DNA of 28,512 nucleotides, taken from positions 49,968 to 78,479 of the forward strand of contig MU129095.1 of assembly GCA_014904985.1 (NCBI GenBank), in the 5' to 3' direction. The stretch's first letter is position 1. Every line of letters begins with the position of its first letter. The position numbers were made by a program, and so were the translations under genes. This DNA is from Hydnum rufescens UP504 (Eukaryota > Basidiomycota > Agaricomycetes > Cantharellales > Hydnaceae). The notes under the pieces are model-generated. The model made no database searches and was not told the DNA's origin. It was given only the letters and a program-made list of their open reading frames with translations. Positions 19,100 through 28,512 of the stretch are shown here, one piece after another.

Positions 19100-20061
19100 A
19101 GGTTTTGCAATAACGGCAAAATTCTTGATCCATTGGCAGACCACTCCCATCATTCCGAGGAACCCTCATATGTCTGTTGAATTCTTACAATACAGCCATT
19201 TTGCTAACTTGGCATTGATTTCATGAGAGACATGAGCCCCCTCTTTCGAAACGACTGCCCCAAGTAGTGCCAAATGTGGCATTGCGATAATTGTTTTCTG
19301 GCCAGCGATTGTAGTGCCTGACTCCTTAATTTGGGCTAAAAGCTCTTGTAGCATTGTAGCAAACTCAAATACAAACACATGGATTTGACTATTATCCGGT
19401 ACAGTGGCTTGATTGTAATTGGAACAAGGTCCCATCCCTGTGCAATCATCGACAAAGACATTCGTGTGATCGGGTGCCATTGACCTGATCATATGAGAGG
19501 TTGCTTGGCAAAACACTTGCATCAAATTGGTGTATCCTTGAGGTCGTCGAGTAAGCCTAAGTGGACCAAGCCCATAGCCATGAAAGGTTGTTAAGTCTCT
19601 GGACTTCTCAGCTAATAAGTAGCTATTGTATCCACTTTTGAGGTCACAAATGCAATAGCACGTCCTGCCATAAATTGATTGATCATTTCATCAATATGGG
19701 GTGGAAGTCCAGTGTCTCTAATAGTGACTACATTGAGGGGTTGCAAGTCATGAACCAGTCAAAGGAATCTGGACTTCTTTTCTACAGCAAAAATTGCAGA
19801 ATGGTAAGAAGACACAGATCATTCATATTTGCCACTATTGAATTGTTCCTGTAAGAGCTTGAGGACTTCATCCATTCAGCTGAGTGGGATACAAATATTC
19901 TTCTTCATCCAGGGTTCATGAGGTACCATTGGCATCTCAGAAGGTGGGAAGTAATCGGTGTTGAATGTCCCTCTTTCGTGTTCTTCAAACGCAAAGGTGT
20001 CTTGATACTTGAGGATTAGGTAGGCCAGAAGCTCTACCTTGGGTTTCAACATGAAGCCCGG
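19100..20061 (-). pseudogene. Reverse transcriptase of second gypsy element
   Basis: Begins directly after the inserted LTR with GFMLKPKVELLAY, then FEEHERGTFNTDYFPP and HEPWMKKNICIPL. Further motifs are HDLQPLNVVTIRDTGLPP, FMAGRAIAFVTSKVD and the catalytic FVDD (TNVFVDDCTGMGP). The thumb region ends near IIAMPHLALLGAVVSKEG and LAKWLYCKN. Several stops and shifts interrupt it, so no enzyme would be made. Confidence 0.82.
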
Positions 20062-21429
20062 TGTAAGCAGGAATCTCCTAAGAGACTATGCCACAGTCCA
20101 AGATTGTTGAATCAAGGACGAAAGGAGAGGGCCACGGAGTCAATCCGTAGGTTAAGGTCCTGATTGAATGAAAGGCCTTGAGGTTGGGAATTTGTCTTGC
20201 TAGGGCAGGCTTGCTCTAACAATGAATGAATGGATTATTTGATTCAGAAATCACACTGATGGCTCTCCTCTTGAGGGCCTATCCAAAGCGTGAACAATAC
20301 TAGATATGGTCTGGAAATCACCCTGGTGCCAACAGCTGTCCTTCAAGACTTTAGAGACTGAGGGTGAGGGGGAAATCAATCAAAATTCGCATCCTCTGCA
20401 CTTAATATACATCTTGGAATAATGCCATGGTAACCGGCAGAAAGGTGGGGTTAAGGCGAAAATGATGAAAAAGAGATTGAGTCAAAGGCTTCAAAACTGA
20501 AGAAGATATTCAATTAACAAGTCAGAATGGGGGAATATGGCTTAACCAAGGTATCCCTCCTCTCCTACTGAACAGAATCCCTTGGGGAAAGGTGGAACTG
20601 GTCGCCCTAGACGTACCCTCCATCGGACATAGGGTGCCGGAACCATAATTGCCTTTAATAATCAGAAAAGCGGAGGTAAAAGTGAAATGAGACATGGGGA
20701 GACTAAATTGCAGAAAGCCGAGTTCTAATCCGCTCGTTTTGCCCTTGGTACCATTCGATGCGGATTTTCAGCGTCTTTCCAGGGGTGGTCGTTACTAACG
20801 AATCGGATCAAAACTGGTGGAGATATTCGCGAAATACTGAAGGATAGTGTGGAGCATGAAGTAAAATCGATCTGGAGGGTGCAATTCGCATCCGATAAAC
20901 GCGTATGTGGTACCGTTGGATAGGTATTGATCATAGCTTTCTGGGCGCCATCTTGCCGAGTCGATCCGATCAAAAATGAGGGAGATATTCGCGAAATACT
21001 CCTTGAGAGTATGGGAATAGCCCCTATTTAACATGTGACTAATCCGCGAGTTGGATCCAAAGGATTAGGCAATCTTGATTATATAATTGGGACTCGTATA
21101 TCCTCGCTGAGGCAATGAGCAATGCACAATAGATTGGGTACCAAACAAACAGGGCAAGTTGAATTGCCTGAGCCACAGTTGGCTGGGCTTGAAGTAACTA
21201 CAATTTGAGGTAGTCTGTTGAAGACTTGGAGATGGACAATTAAATGTCTCGTGTACAAGGTGGAGGAAAGAGAAATGAAGTGGGTCTTGGAGAATTGAAA
21301 TCCACGTCGTATGGCAATCAAAGGAATGGTAGGTATTTGAAGGATTGGAATTGAATAATTTGGATTCGTTTGAGGAGGTAGTTGGGTCCTGAAGCGGAAT
21401 ATACATAGTAGGGTTTTATCCCTCCAACA
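20062..21429 (-). mobile_element. Solo LTR of the second gypsy family inside its own pol
   Basis: 1,368 bp with termini TGTAAGCAGG and CTCCAACA, homologous over its length to the 5' LTR at 24640-26007. A perfect 4-bp duplication CCGG flanks it (20058-20061 and 21430-21433). Without the insert the pol frame is continuous: KILP on one side, GFMLKPKVELLAY on the other. It contains an internal direct repeat around GGAGATATTCGCGAAATACT (about 20820 and 20979). Confidence 0.92.
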
Positions 21430-21460
21430 CCGGCAGAATCTTTCTGAGCATGAAAGTCAT

Positions 21461-21772
21461 TCATTCCTTTGTAATGCACTCAGTGAAGGTCAAATCCTCA
21501 AGCTGCATCAGATTTGTTGGTAGTGGAGGTAATTCTCCTATGTTCAAGGTTTTGAACACTAAAGGCCATGAATCCGGATTGTAAGATGCAACTGGATGGA
21601 CCTTTGTGCCCACTGGTTTGTATTTTTGATTGCTGAAGACAAATCTTCCAACAGTTTCAGTACCTTGTACAGCTTGGTGATAGGAATACCCGTCTTGAAT
21701 GAACATCTTGATGAACCATTGCTGGAGTTCATTTTTGTGTATGATATTCTGCAAATAAAAACCTTGGTACAA
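21461..21772 (-). pseudogene. Protease-RT linker of second gypsy element
   Basis: 103 codons including KYKPVGTKVHPVASYNPD and GELPPLPTNLMQLEDLTF, the style of linker found between protease and reverse transcriptase in this gypsy type. One stop separates it from the KILP string at the LTR junction. Confidence 0.65.
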
Positions 21773-21949
21773 GGCCTCTCAGACTGCATGAGATTGCATT
21801 CCATATAAGAGCATTTCTGAAGCCTTGACACTAGGCCCCAGCCTTTTTGAGTTGAACTCCTTATTAGACATGATTGACAAAATGCTAGAGAGGATTTCTG
21901 GAGCCTTGCTAGATATGGTGAGATGAGCAGAGTTAACGGTTCCTGTGCG

Positions 21950-22396
21950 TCACTTGGTTGCTTTGATAGGGAAGACGTTCCACAGTGCTGACATGATGGT
22001 CAAAGTAACATGGACAGATCGTCCTTCACAGTTGCTGTCTTGCCAAACTTGAAGGTTCATGCCTTCTCCATGCGCGTATTCAATTCTTGCAGAGTATGAG
22101 AATAGCCAGGGCTGGCCTAGAATAATGTCCTTTTGGCCAATGTTGTCCAATGTGATGAAGAAGTTGTGTGGTAAAGGAACTCCTCTGACTTGGATTGGGA
22201 CGTCGCGACATAGACCCACCAGATTGACCTGATGCCCAGATACTCCACAGAGAATCCAGTCCTTTCCTGAGGGGTCCATGGGTAACTCAAGTTTAGCTTG
22301 AGTCAACAGAACCATCATATTTAACTTGCTGCCACTATCAATCAACATGGTACAAGGCTGTCCCATTATTGTGCCCTGAATTTTGGCTGTAACCAT
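21950..22396 (-). pseudogene. Retropepsin-like protease of second gypsy element
   Basis: 148 codons with active site TMLIDSGSKLNMM and the later ILGQPWLFSYSARIEY. The D-S-G triad replaces D-T-G, which is common in fungal gypsy proteases. Preceded by the DUF4100-like segment and followed by the linker at 21461-21772. Confidence 0.85.
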
Positions 22397-22471
22397 AGCA
22401 AGAAATGATGGGTGAAAGGAATAATCTGTTTCCCTTAAGTTGAAGACTTGCTTGTGTTCCCATTCAAGTTG

Positions 22472-23341
22472 TCACCTATAGTATTCATCTGCAAGATCAT
22501 TGGTATTGACTTCACTATCTGATCCATAGTTGTCTTCAGACTTGTCGTCATCCAGTTCAAAAGCTACAGCATTAATTTGCTGATCGAGCAGCTTCTTAGG
22601 TGGGCGGTTTATGAGCAGTTGCTTTGGCTTTCTACCTGGCTCCAGATTCAGAGGTTCAAGATTATGGGTTTGCATTGAGGGATGATCCAGCTTAGGCAAA
22701 TCTTGAATCATGGTATATTGAGGACTAGGAGAGTCCAAGAACAGAGATCTGAAGTTACGTTCTATAGAACTGATTGTGGCCTCAATGTTGTTTGATCTGG
22801 CAGCTTCCGGTTTGACTGGTACACATTGTGTCTTAGTCGCAATCTGGAGCCTCTTGCAGAGTTCATATGATGACCCGATCACATCTCCGAGCCACACCAT
22901 CACTTCTTTGTCCATAAGGGAGTTGAATAGTGTGTCTACATCGACTCTTTCTTGCAGTTCACTGGCAAACTGGTAAGCAGGAGAGGCTCTCTTTTTGACA
23001 TGATCATCTTTCCTGCATACTACAATGTTGTCTAACATTGTCCTAGTTTTGGGTTTTGCTTTAGGCAACAGCAAATCCTTTTCCATGCTCAGCACCAGCT
23101 GTTTGCGGGTTTCAGGCTTGCCTGTTGTTGCGTCCTTCATTTCAACGTCCTCGTTTGGCAAAACTGGTGCAGGATCCGTGGTATGACTCTCCTGCTTCAG
23201 AATGGTAGGTGGCTTAGTACTTGACAGTTGATCTTGTCTAATGGGCCGTTGGGGTATCTCAACATATGCCTTGTTCAGGTGTTCCGCTCTTTTTCCCTTA
23301 GGTTCATCCTTTGTATACGGTTTGTTTCGCTTCAGTTGCAC
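22472..23341 (-). pseudogene. DUF4100-like spacer of second gypsy element
   Basis: 289 uninterrupted codons. The conserved part is SPAYQFASELQERVDVDTLF then VMVWLGDVIGSSYELCKRLQ, which matches my memory of the DUF4100-type segment between gag zinc knuckle and protease in basidiomycete gypsy elements. The C-terminus is acidic (DDDKSEDNYGSDSEVNTND). No catalytic role is known for this segment. Confidence 0.7.
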
Positions 23342-23353
23342 CTCTTCTTGCTT

Positions 23354-24556
23354 TCATTCTGCTGGAAAAACTTCGTATTCATACTCACCAAACATGGCAA
23401 ACTCTTGGTTCAAGAGCTCAAAACTACATAAGTGCTCCATTTCCACATTAGAGGCATTTGCTAATTGATCGTGCAGGATGCGAGCGACACCTCTGTTGTT
23501 AATATCACCCTGGGGAAGATCACTTCCATCAAGTTGCACCAATATTCCTTCATTGGAAAGCTTCAAGACCTTTTTTGCAATGAAAGCCTTGGTTTCTGGG
23601 CAATCCTTAAGTGAGTGCCCCTCTTCTCTGCACATAAAGCACTTTATTGACGACACGCCAAACTTTCCTGGACATCACGCGACCTTATCTGGATCGAGTT
23701 GGCCCAATGCCAGAGTTAACCAGCCAATCTTCTCTGCAAGATCATTGATGTTAGATTTCATCGGATCGACAGATTCCCGCACCCTGGATAGTTCAACGGG
23801 CTTAGGTGTAGTAACATCATCTTTCTTTTGCTTGTTCTCGAGCTTCAACTGACCCTTCTTGTTCTTGACTCATTTAGGTGCTTCATCTGAGTCTTCTGAG
23901 TCCGAGCCCTCATCAGAATCTGTTGTGTTGGAAGAAGCCTCATCGTCCGAAACTGTATGTGATGTCTCATTGTCAGGAACTCAATATAAGTCCCTCTTGA
24001 GTCGTAGCTTGATAGCCTGAGTGGCTTCCTCCATTGGCAGGGGATTAGTCAAATCGGTCCACTGTTTAGAATTCCTTAAAACATTGCCTATCTCTTCACG
24101 AAATGACACAGGCTTGACTCCCCGCCAAAAATAGTTGTACTTGTCTGTTTCCAATAGTGCCTTTCTCTCTTCAAGCGCCATAGTGATAACAGTAAACTCG
24201 CGAATATAGTTGTTGAACTTCTCAATAGAAGAGAGTTTTCAATCTTTTTGAACAAGCTTAATTAAATGATCAACCTTATAGTAAGGTTTTTCCTCTTCAG
24301 AGGGATAAAATTCCAATAAGCATGACTTGAAACTGTCCCAGTTGTCTTCATAGTACTCATGTAATGATTCAATAAACCTCTCGGACTTGGTATCACAATA
24401 ACAAGTTATTTGACAGATTGTTTGAGTTGAAGTGAGATGAGCCGCGGTTGCACAGAACTCGTACTCTGCAAGGAAGCATAAAATTCTTTTTCCTTTGAAT
24501 CGCAGAGTGTCTCTTGAATGTGGTCCCGGCATGCAGGCGTACATGGTAGTTGACAT
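23354..24556 (-). pseudogene. Gag and zinc knuckle of second gypsy element
   Basis: Starts at a methionine at 24556. 24239-24556 holds capsid sequence (FKGKRILCFLAEYEFCATAA; SLHEYYEDNWDSFKSCLLEF) and ends at a TGA beyond which LSSIEKFNNYIREFTV continues in frame. 23981-24181 has YNYFWRGVKPVSFREEIGNV; a Ser/Asp-rich linker follows. 23354-23656 holds the zinc knuckle CFMCREEGHSLKDC followed by PETKAFIAKKVLKL. At least three stops. Confidence 0.8.
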
Positions 24557-24619
24557 GCTTGTGGTCTTGAGTTATAGGATAGATTGAATTGATTGGTACA
24601 GATTGAGGATTTGTGACCC

Positions 24620-24635
24620 CCTGTAAGGACCACCA
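24620..24635 (-). other. Putative primer-binding site
   Basis: On the minus strand TGGTGGTCCTTACAGG lies 4 nt after the LTR end; TGG at the start fits pairing with a tRNA CCA end. The primer tRNA was not identified. Confidence 0.5.
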
Positions 24636-24639
24636 GATT

Positions 24640-26007
24640 TGTTGACAGGAATCTCCTAAGAGACTATGCCACAGCCCAAGATTGTTGAATTGAGGATGAA
24701 AGGAGAGGGCCATGGAGTCAATCTGTAGGTTAAGGTCCAATTGAATGAAAGGCCTTGAGGTTGAGAATTTGTCTTGCTAGGGCAGGCTTGCTCTAACAAT
24801 GAATGAATGGAGGATTTAATTCAGAAATCACACTGATGGCTCTCCTCTTGAGGGCCTATCCAAAGCGTGAACAATACTAGATGTATTCTGGAAGTCACCC
24901 TGATGCCAACAGCTGTCCTTCAAGACTTTAGAGACTGAGGGTGAGGGGGAAATCAATCAAAATTTGCATCCCCTGCACTTAATATACATCTTGGAATAAT
25001 GCCATGGTAACTGGCAGAAAGGTGGGGTTAAGGCGAAAATGATGAAAAAGATATCGAGTCAAAAGCTTCAAAACTGAAGGAGATATTCAATTAACAAGTC
25101 AGAATAGGGGAATATGGCTTAACCAAGGTATTCCTCCTCTCCTACTGAACAGAATCCCTTGGGGAAAGGTGGAACTGGTCGCCCTAGACGTACCCTCCAT
25201 TGGACATAGGGTTCTGGAACCATAATTGCCTTTAGTAATCAGAAAAGGCGGAGGTAAAAGTGAAATGAGACATGAGGAGACTAAATTACAGAAAGCTGAG
25301 TTCTAATCTGCTCGTTTTTTCCTTGGTACCATTCGATGAGGATTTTCAGCGTCTTTTCAGGGGTGGTTGTTACTAACAAATCAGATCAAAACTGGTGGAG
25401 ATATTCACGAAATACTGAAGGATAGTGTGGAGCATGAGGTAAAATCGACCTGGAGGGTGCAGGTCGCATCCGATAAACACATATGTGGTACCGTTGGATA
25501 GGTATTGATCGTAGCTTTCTGGGCGCTATCTTTTCGAGTCGATCCGATCAAAAATGAGGGAGATATTCGCGAAATACTCCTTGAGAGTATGGGAATAGCC
25601 CCTATTTAACATGTGACTACTCCGCAAGTTGGATCCAAAGGATTAGGCAATATTGATTATATAATTGGGACTCGTATATCCCCGCTGAGGTAATGAGCAA
25701 TGCATAATGGATTGAGTACCAAACAAACAGGGCAAGTTGAATTGCCTGAGCCACAGTTGGCTGGGCTTGAAGTAACTACAATTTGAGGTAGTCTGTTGAA
25801 GACTTGGAGATGGACAAATAAATGTCTCATGTACAAGGTGGAGGAAAGAGAAACAAAATGGGTCTTGGAGAATTGAAATCCACATTGTATGGCAATCAAA
25901 GGAATGATAGGTATTTGAAGGATTGGAATTGAATAAATTGAATTTGTTTGAGGAGGTAGTTGGGTCCTGAAGCAGAATCTATGTAGTAGGGTTTTATCCC
26001 TCCAACA
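24640..26007 (-). repeat. 5' LTR of second gypsy element
   Basis: 1,368 bp, termini TGTTGACAGG and CCCTCCAACA, homologous to 20062-21429. It lies immediately upstream (on the minus strand) of the primer-binding site and gag. The outer flank is ACAT; no matching flank survives because the other end of the element is missing. The two LTR copies differ at many scattered sites, so they are not from one recent event. Confidence 0.92.
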
Positions 26008-26009
26008 AC

Positions 26010-26818
26010 ATTGAGCTGGTACACACTGAATCTGAGCGTATTTGCAATTGCCCAAATTTGGCAAGGAATCCCTGTTCTCATGGTAGGTATACCAATGTTG
26101 AAGACATGGAAATTCCTGATCCGCAATGCATAAACTCAAGGAACCTGTTAAAGGGTTTCAACAAGAACTGAGTGGTGAATTTGACAAAGGCCAACCTACC
26201 TACACCTGAAGAAGTAGGCACAATAACCCAATGCTTGATTGCATTCATGCACTTGGAGATGAGTGAGAACTCCAACGATAGATCTATGAATTTGTTCAAA
26301 GACACAGGCAAGGTCGAAAGCATCAAATGTACACTCGCTTGCACCATGTTGTCCAAATTCAATGTCAGAGTTCCTCTGGGAATACTTGTCAATGTCACAA
26401 AAGCAGCCCTTTGGATGCTCGTGATGGGAGTCCAATTCCACAATGTCCGAAAGAACCGGCAACATTGGGGTCGGGCCAAGATTTGTACAATGCAGCTCAA
26501 GAGATGGGACCTTCCCATCTACCACGGGCCAATTCACTGTCAATGCACGAAGGTCTTAGTCATAGAGGTGAAATGATGCTGCAAGCTCCACACTTACCTA
26601 TGTCTGGTATCACATATGCATACTCATTAATATTTGCGCATGCAGATTCGTCCAAGATTGCTGCTGCCCTGTACAAAGTACTTGAAGATGTCATGAAAGA
26701 AGTCTTGCAGATCATCCTGTGTAAAGAAGAATGCTGCGAATTCCACACAGTACATATAAAGGCACCTCAGTCAGCCACTTGGGCTGACCTTAATAGGCAG
26801 GACAAATCCCTCATGTAG
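26010..26818 (+). pseudogene. Unrecognised broken plus-strand coding fragment
   Basis: A frame reads from the LTR edge (IELVHTESERICNC ... NLLKGFNKN), hits one TGA just before 26172, and continues to about 26460 (VVNLTKANLPTPEEVGTI; LACTMLSKFNVRVPLGILV). It then appears to pass to the neighbouring frame, which runs to 26818 with IFAHADSSKIAAALYKVLED and a C-terminus at DKSLM. Composition is protein-like and the frame abuts the LTR with no start, so the upstream part was probably lost when the element inserted or was truncated. No family recognised. Confidence 0.5.
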
Positions 26819-27240
26819 TCAGCCTAAGAGGCCTATTTTTTCTTTGATGTCATTTGACAATCCTTGGATGTCAAATTGACATCTGGCCATCTTTCTGGAG
26901 CAGAATCAAACACTGTGAGCAGAAGCATATGGATATATTTGGTTGGGGGGTATCAGAATAGGTCCTGGAATGCCCAGGGACACCCCTGAATGGGTCAGTG
27001 GGATATGGAAATGTAATTACATAATAGCCTAAATAGGAAATTATGTAATTCACCCAAAAAGCGGTGACATAATCATACAATAGTAGTATTATGTAATGTA
27101 TTACATAATTAATTGATGACATAATTATATTATATTATATAATATATATTACCTAATATACATATTATCTAGTTAATCATTACCTAACTACTACCTAATT
27201 AATTATATAATATAGGTCACATGACCAGCACTCATGTGCC
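26819..27240. repeat. AT-rich palindromic stretch
   Basis: No gene. ATTACATAAT and its complement ATTATGTAAT recur: an inverted pair at 27016-27025 and 27040-27049, another at 27088-27097 and 27100-27109 with a 2-nt spacer, then TATATTATATAATATATATTA. Confidence 0.75.
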
Positions 27241-27354
27241 AGTCATGCAAAAAAGAGGGGGCACCCCTGCCCCAGACCAACTGGAGGGGTGGGGCAGGGG
27301 TCAGAGGGGCCCACCAGAGGGGATGGGGGCCCCTGGGTGAGGAACTCAAGGATC

Positions 27355-27462
27355 CTATAATGGGGGGTCGACAGGTTAGTTAAAAAAATCAATAGTAGTG
27401 CAAAAAGGGCAGCCAGAGGCTGCCCTTTTTGCACTAGAGTAGCTAAAACTGTAATAACATAC
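27355..27462 (-). other. Intron-like segment 4 with 18-bp hairpin (minus strand)
   Basis: On the minus strand it starts GTATGT, has CTAAC (27375-27379) as a branch-site-like motif and ends CATTATAG. It contains a perfect 18-bp stem, AGTGCAAAAAGGGCAGCC at 27397-27414 with its complement at 27418-27435 and a 3-nt loop. The stem equals that of introns 1-3 except that the GAG/CTC pair position is GGG/CCC, a paired change. No coding frame was found on either side. Confidence 0.6.
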
Positions 27463-27467
27463 CTTAA

Positions 27468-27499
27468 CACCACACCCCAGTCTATACTGGGGTGTGGTG
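27468..27499. repeat. Exonic hairpin of module 4
   Basis: Perfect 14-bp stem CACCACACCCCAGT / ACTGGGGTGTGGTG with a 4-nt loop, ending 5 nt before the minus-strand donor at 27462, the same place as in modules 1-3. Confidence 0.85.
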
Positions 27500-27636
27500 G
27501 CTTGTCCTGGGCTCTTGGTAGATTGAAGTGGTGGTGTCGTGCAACAGAAAAAATTTTCCGGCAATTGCTGGTAAATTGAACCCAGGACTCAACCCTGGCA
27601 GTTGCCCAGTTTCAAAGCAAGCCACCTGCTGCTATG

Positions 27637-28494
27637 AAAAAGCCTAAATGCGGTAACTAGATAGACCAATATAAAAGGGTGGATTAGATGATACTCTATA
27701 ATAACTTTGGATCATAGCCAATTACATAATACAATGATTCCTATTAAAAAAAGCCTAAATGCGGAAATTGGATGAGGCACATCCAAATAACCACTGAGCA
27801 GATCATTCTGAAATTTTGTACATAATTAGATGCTACTTCTATGCAAATTATATCAAAATTTCAGCCAAATTGGTGCAGGGGTTATGATGATATGAGGCAA
27901 ACAAGTCTGGACATTGAAAATTCATTTCCTCCCTTGCAGAATAGTTAGAGACTTGAAAATTTTCACAAATCCATACAATATAATTTACTAATCATGGACC
28001 AAAAATCAGCCCAATCCACACACTTGAAAGGAATGAACTGGACAATAGGTACCAGAAGCACTAAAAATTGCCCAAATGTAAGGAGTGCAAGGATCATTCT
28101 GAAATTTGGCATGTGATTAGATACTGTTTAGGCAAAGACCATATCAAAATTTCAGCCAGATCCACTCAGTAAGTACAGAGATATGAGGGAAACAGGTTTA
28201 AACATTGAAAATCAATTTACTCCCCCCACAGACAAGGGTTTCAGGCACTAATCATTGGCCCTGGGCCTGATTTTTTCACTCTATTGGGGTCCCTAGAGGC
28301 CATCCATCTATCCCAGGCACCTCCCCTGGTCCTGGGCCCCATTGGGCTGGATGCTTAAATGTTTTTTGGATGCACTTCATCCAATTTCCGCATTTAGGCA
28401 TTTTTTTAAATAGGAAACACTGTATAATGTAATGGGATATTATCTAATGCACCCATCCCCATTGGGCTATCTGATTACCGCATTTAGGCTTTTT
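27637..28494. mobile_element. Small non-autonomous inverted-repeat element
   Basis: Imperfect terminal inverted repeats of about 125-150 bp. Each end carries the 12-mer GCCTAAATGCGG twice (27642-27653 and 27753-27764; complements at 28388-28399 and 28478-28489), so the ends form two nested pairs. The interior (27785-28230) holds two diverged copies of the 0.3-kb unit found in the giant inverted repeat, and 28238-28275 matches 1-40 of the window inverted. No coding frame. The architecture suggests a MITE or foldback-type DNA element; no target duplication could be fixed. Confidence 0.65.
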
Positions 28495-28512
28495 TATTAT
28501 ACAGTATATCTA

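Larger units (their letters stand above)
17516..26007 (-). mobile_element. Older Ty3/gypsy element with DUF4100-like segment, 3'-truncated
   Basis: Order on the minus strand: 5' LTR, primer-binding site, gag with zinc knuckle, DUF4100-like spacer, protease, linker, reverse transcriptase, RNase H and integrase, ending inside the integrase at about 17516 with no 3' LTR. The gene content and motif style (SSPIGCGWIVSQ; SRYSQPKLELYG) match the gypsy type common in basidiomycetes. Stops and shifts occur throughout, and a solo LTR of the same family interrupts it at 20062-21429. Confidence 0.88.

Noticed and set aside
27545..27640. Possible tRNA-like gene on the minus strand
   Set aside because: GGTTCAATT resembles a B box and a T run follows, but no cloverleaf could be folded: the anticodon loop lacks the usual T and the D arm does not pair.

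Overview
The window looks like a transposon-dense, gene-poor stretch of a fungal nuclear genome, most likely a basidiomycete (Agaricomycotina). The evidence is two Ty3/gypsy retroelements on the minus strand, one a chromovirus with a chromodomain and one of the type with a DUF4100-like segment between zinc knuckle and protease. Three solo LTRs are present, along with short introns using GTGAGT/GTATGT donors and TACTAAT-like branch sites. No intact cellular gene was recognised. No rRNA, convincing tRNA or CRISPR was seen.

Layout. 1-3925 is a very large inverted repeat (arms about 1.4 and 1.65 kb, nearly identical) built partly of units of about 0.3 kb; a solo LTR (1415-2261, duplication GGTTC) sits in its loop. 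3940-4760 holds three tandem modules, each made of an exonic hairpin followed by a 104-110 nt intron-like segment that carries a second hairpin. A fourth, remote copy lies on the minus strand at 27355-27499. 5025-5230 has a TAA microsatellite and a 20-bp hairpin. 5600-8563 and 15804-17232 are two halves of one unrecognised, decayed minus-strand coding region, split by a 7.24-kb chromovirus (8564-15803, duplication CTGGG). The chromovirus integrase is itself split by a second copy of the solo LTR (9551-10396).

17516-26007 is an older, decayed Ty3/gypsy element lacking its 3' end. A solo LTR of its own family (20062-21429, duplication CCGG) interrupts it between protease and reverse transcriptase. 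26010-26818 is an unrecognised broken plus-strand coding fragment, 26819-27240 is AT-rich palindromic DNA, and 27637-28494 is a small inverted-repeat element whose interior is related to the large inverted repeat at the start.

Insertion order from nesting: the unrecognised coding region was hit by the chromovirus, which was then hit by the 847-bp LTR family; the same family also hit the large inverted repeat. All retroelement genes are broken, so nothing here appears able to move on its own. The most unusual signal is the set of double-hairpin intron modules. The next most notable are the near-perfect long hairpin and a membrane-peptide reading frame inside an LTR.
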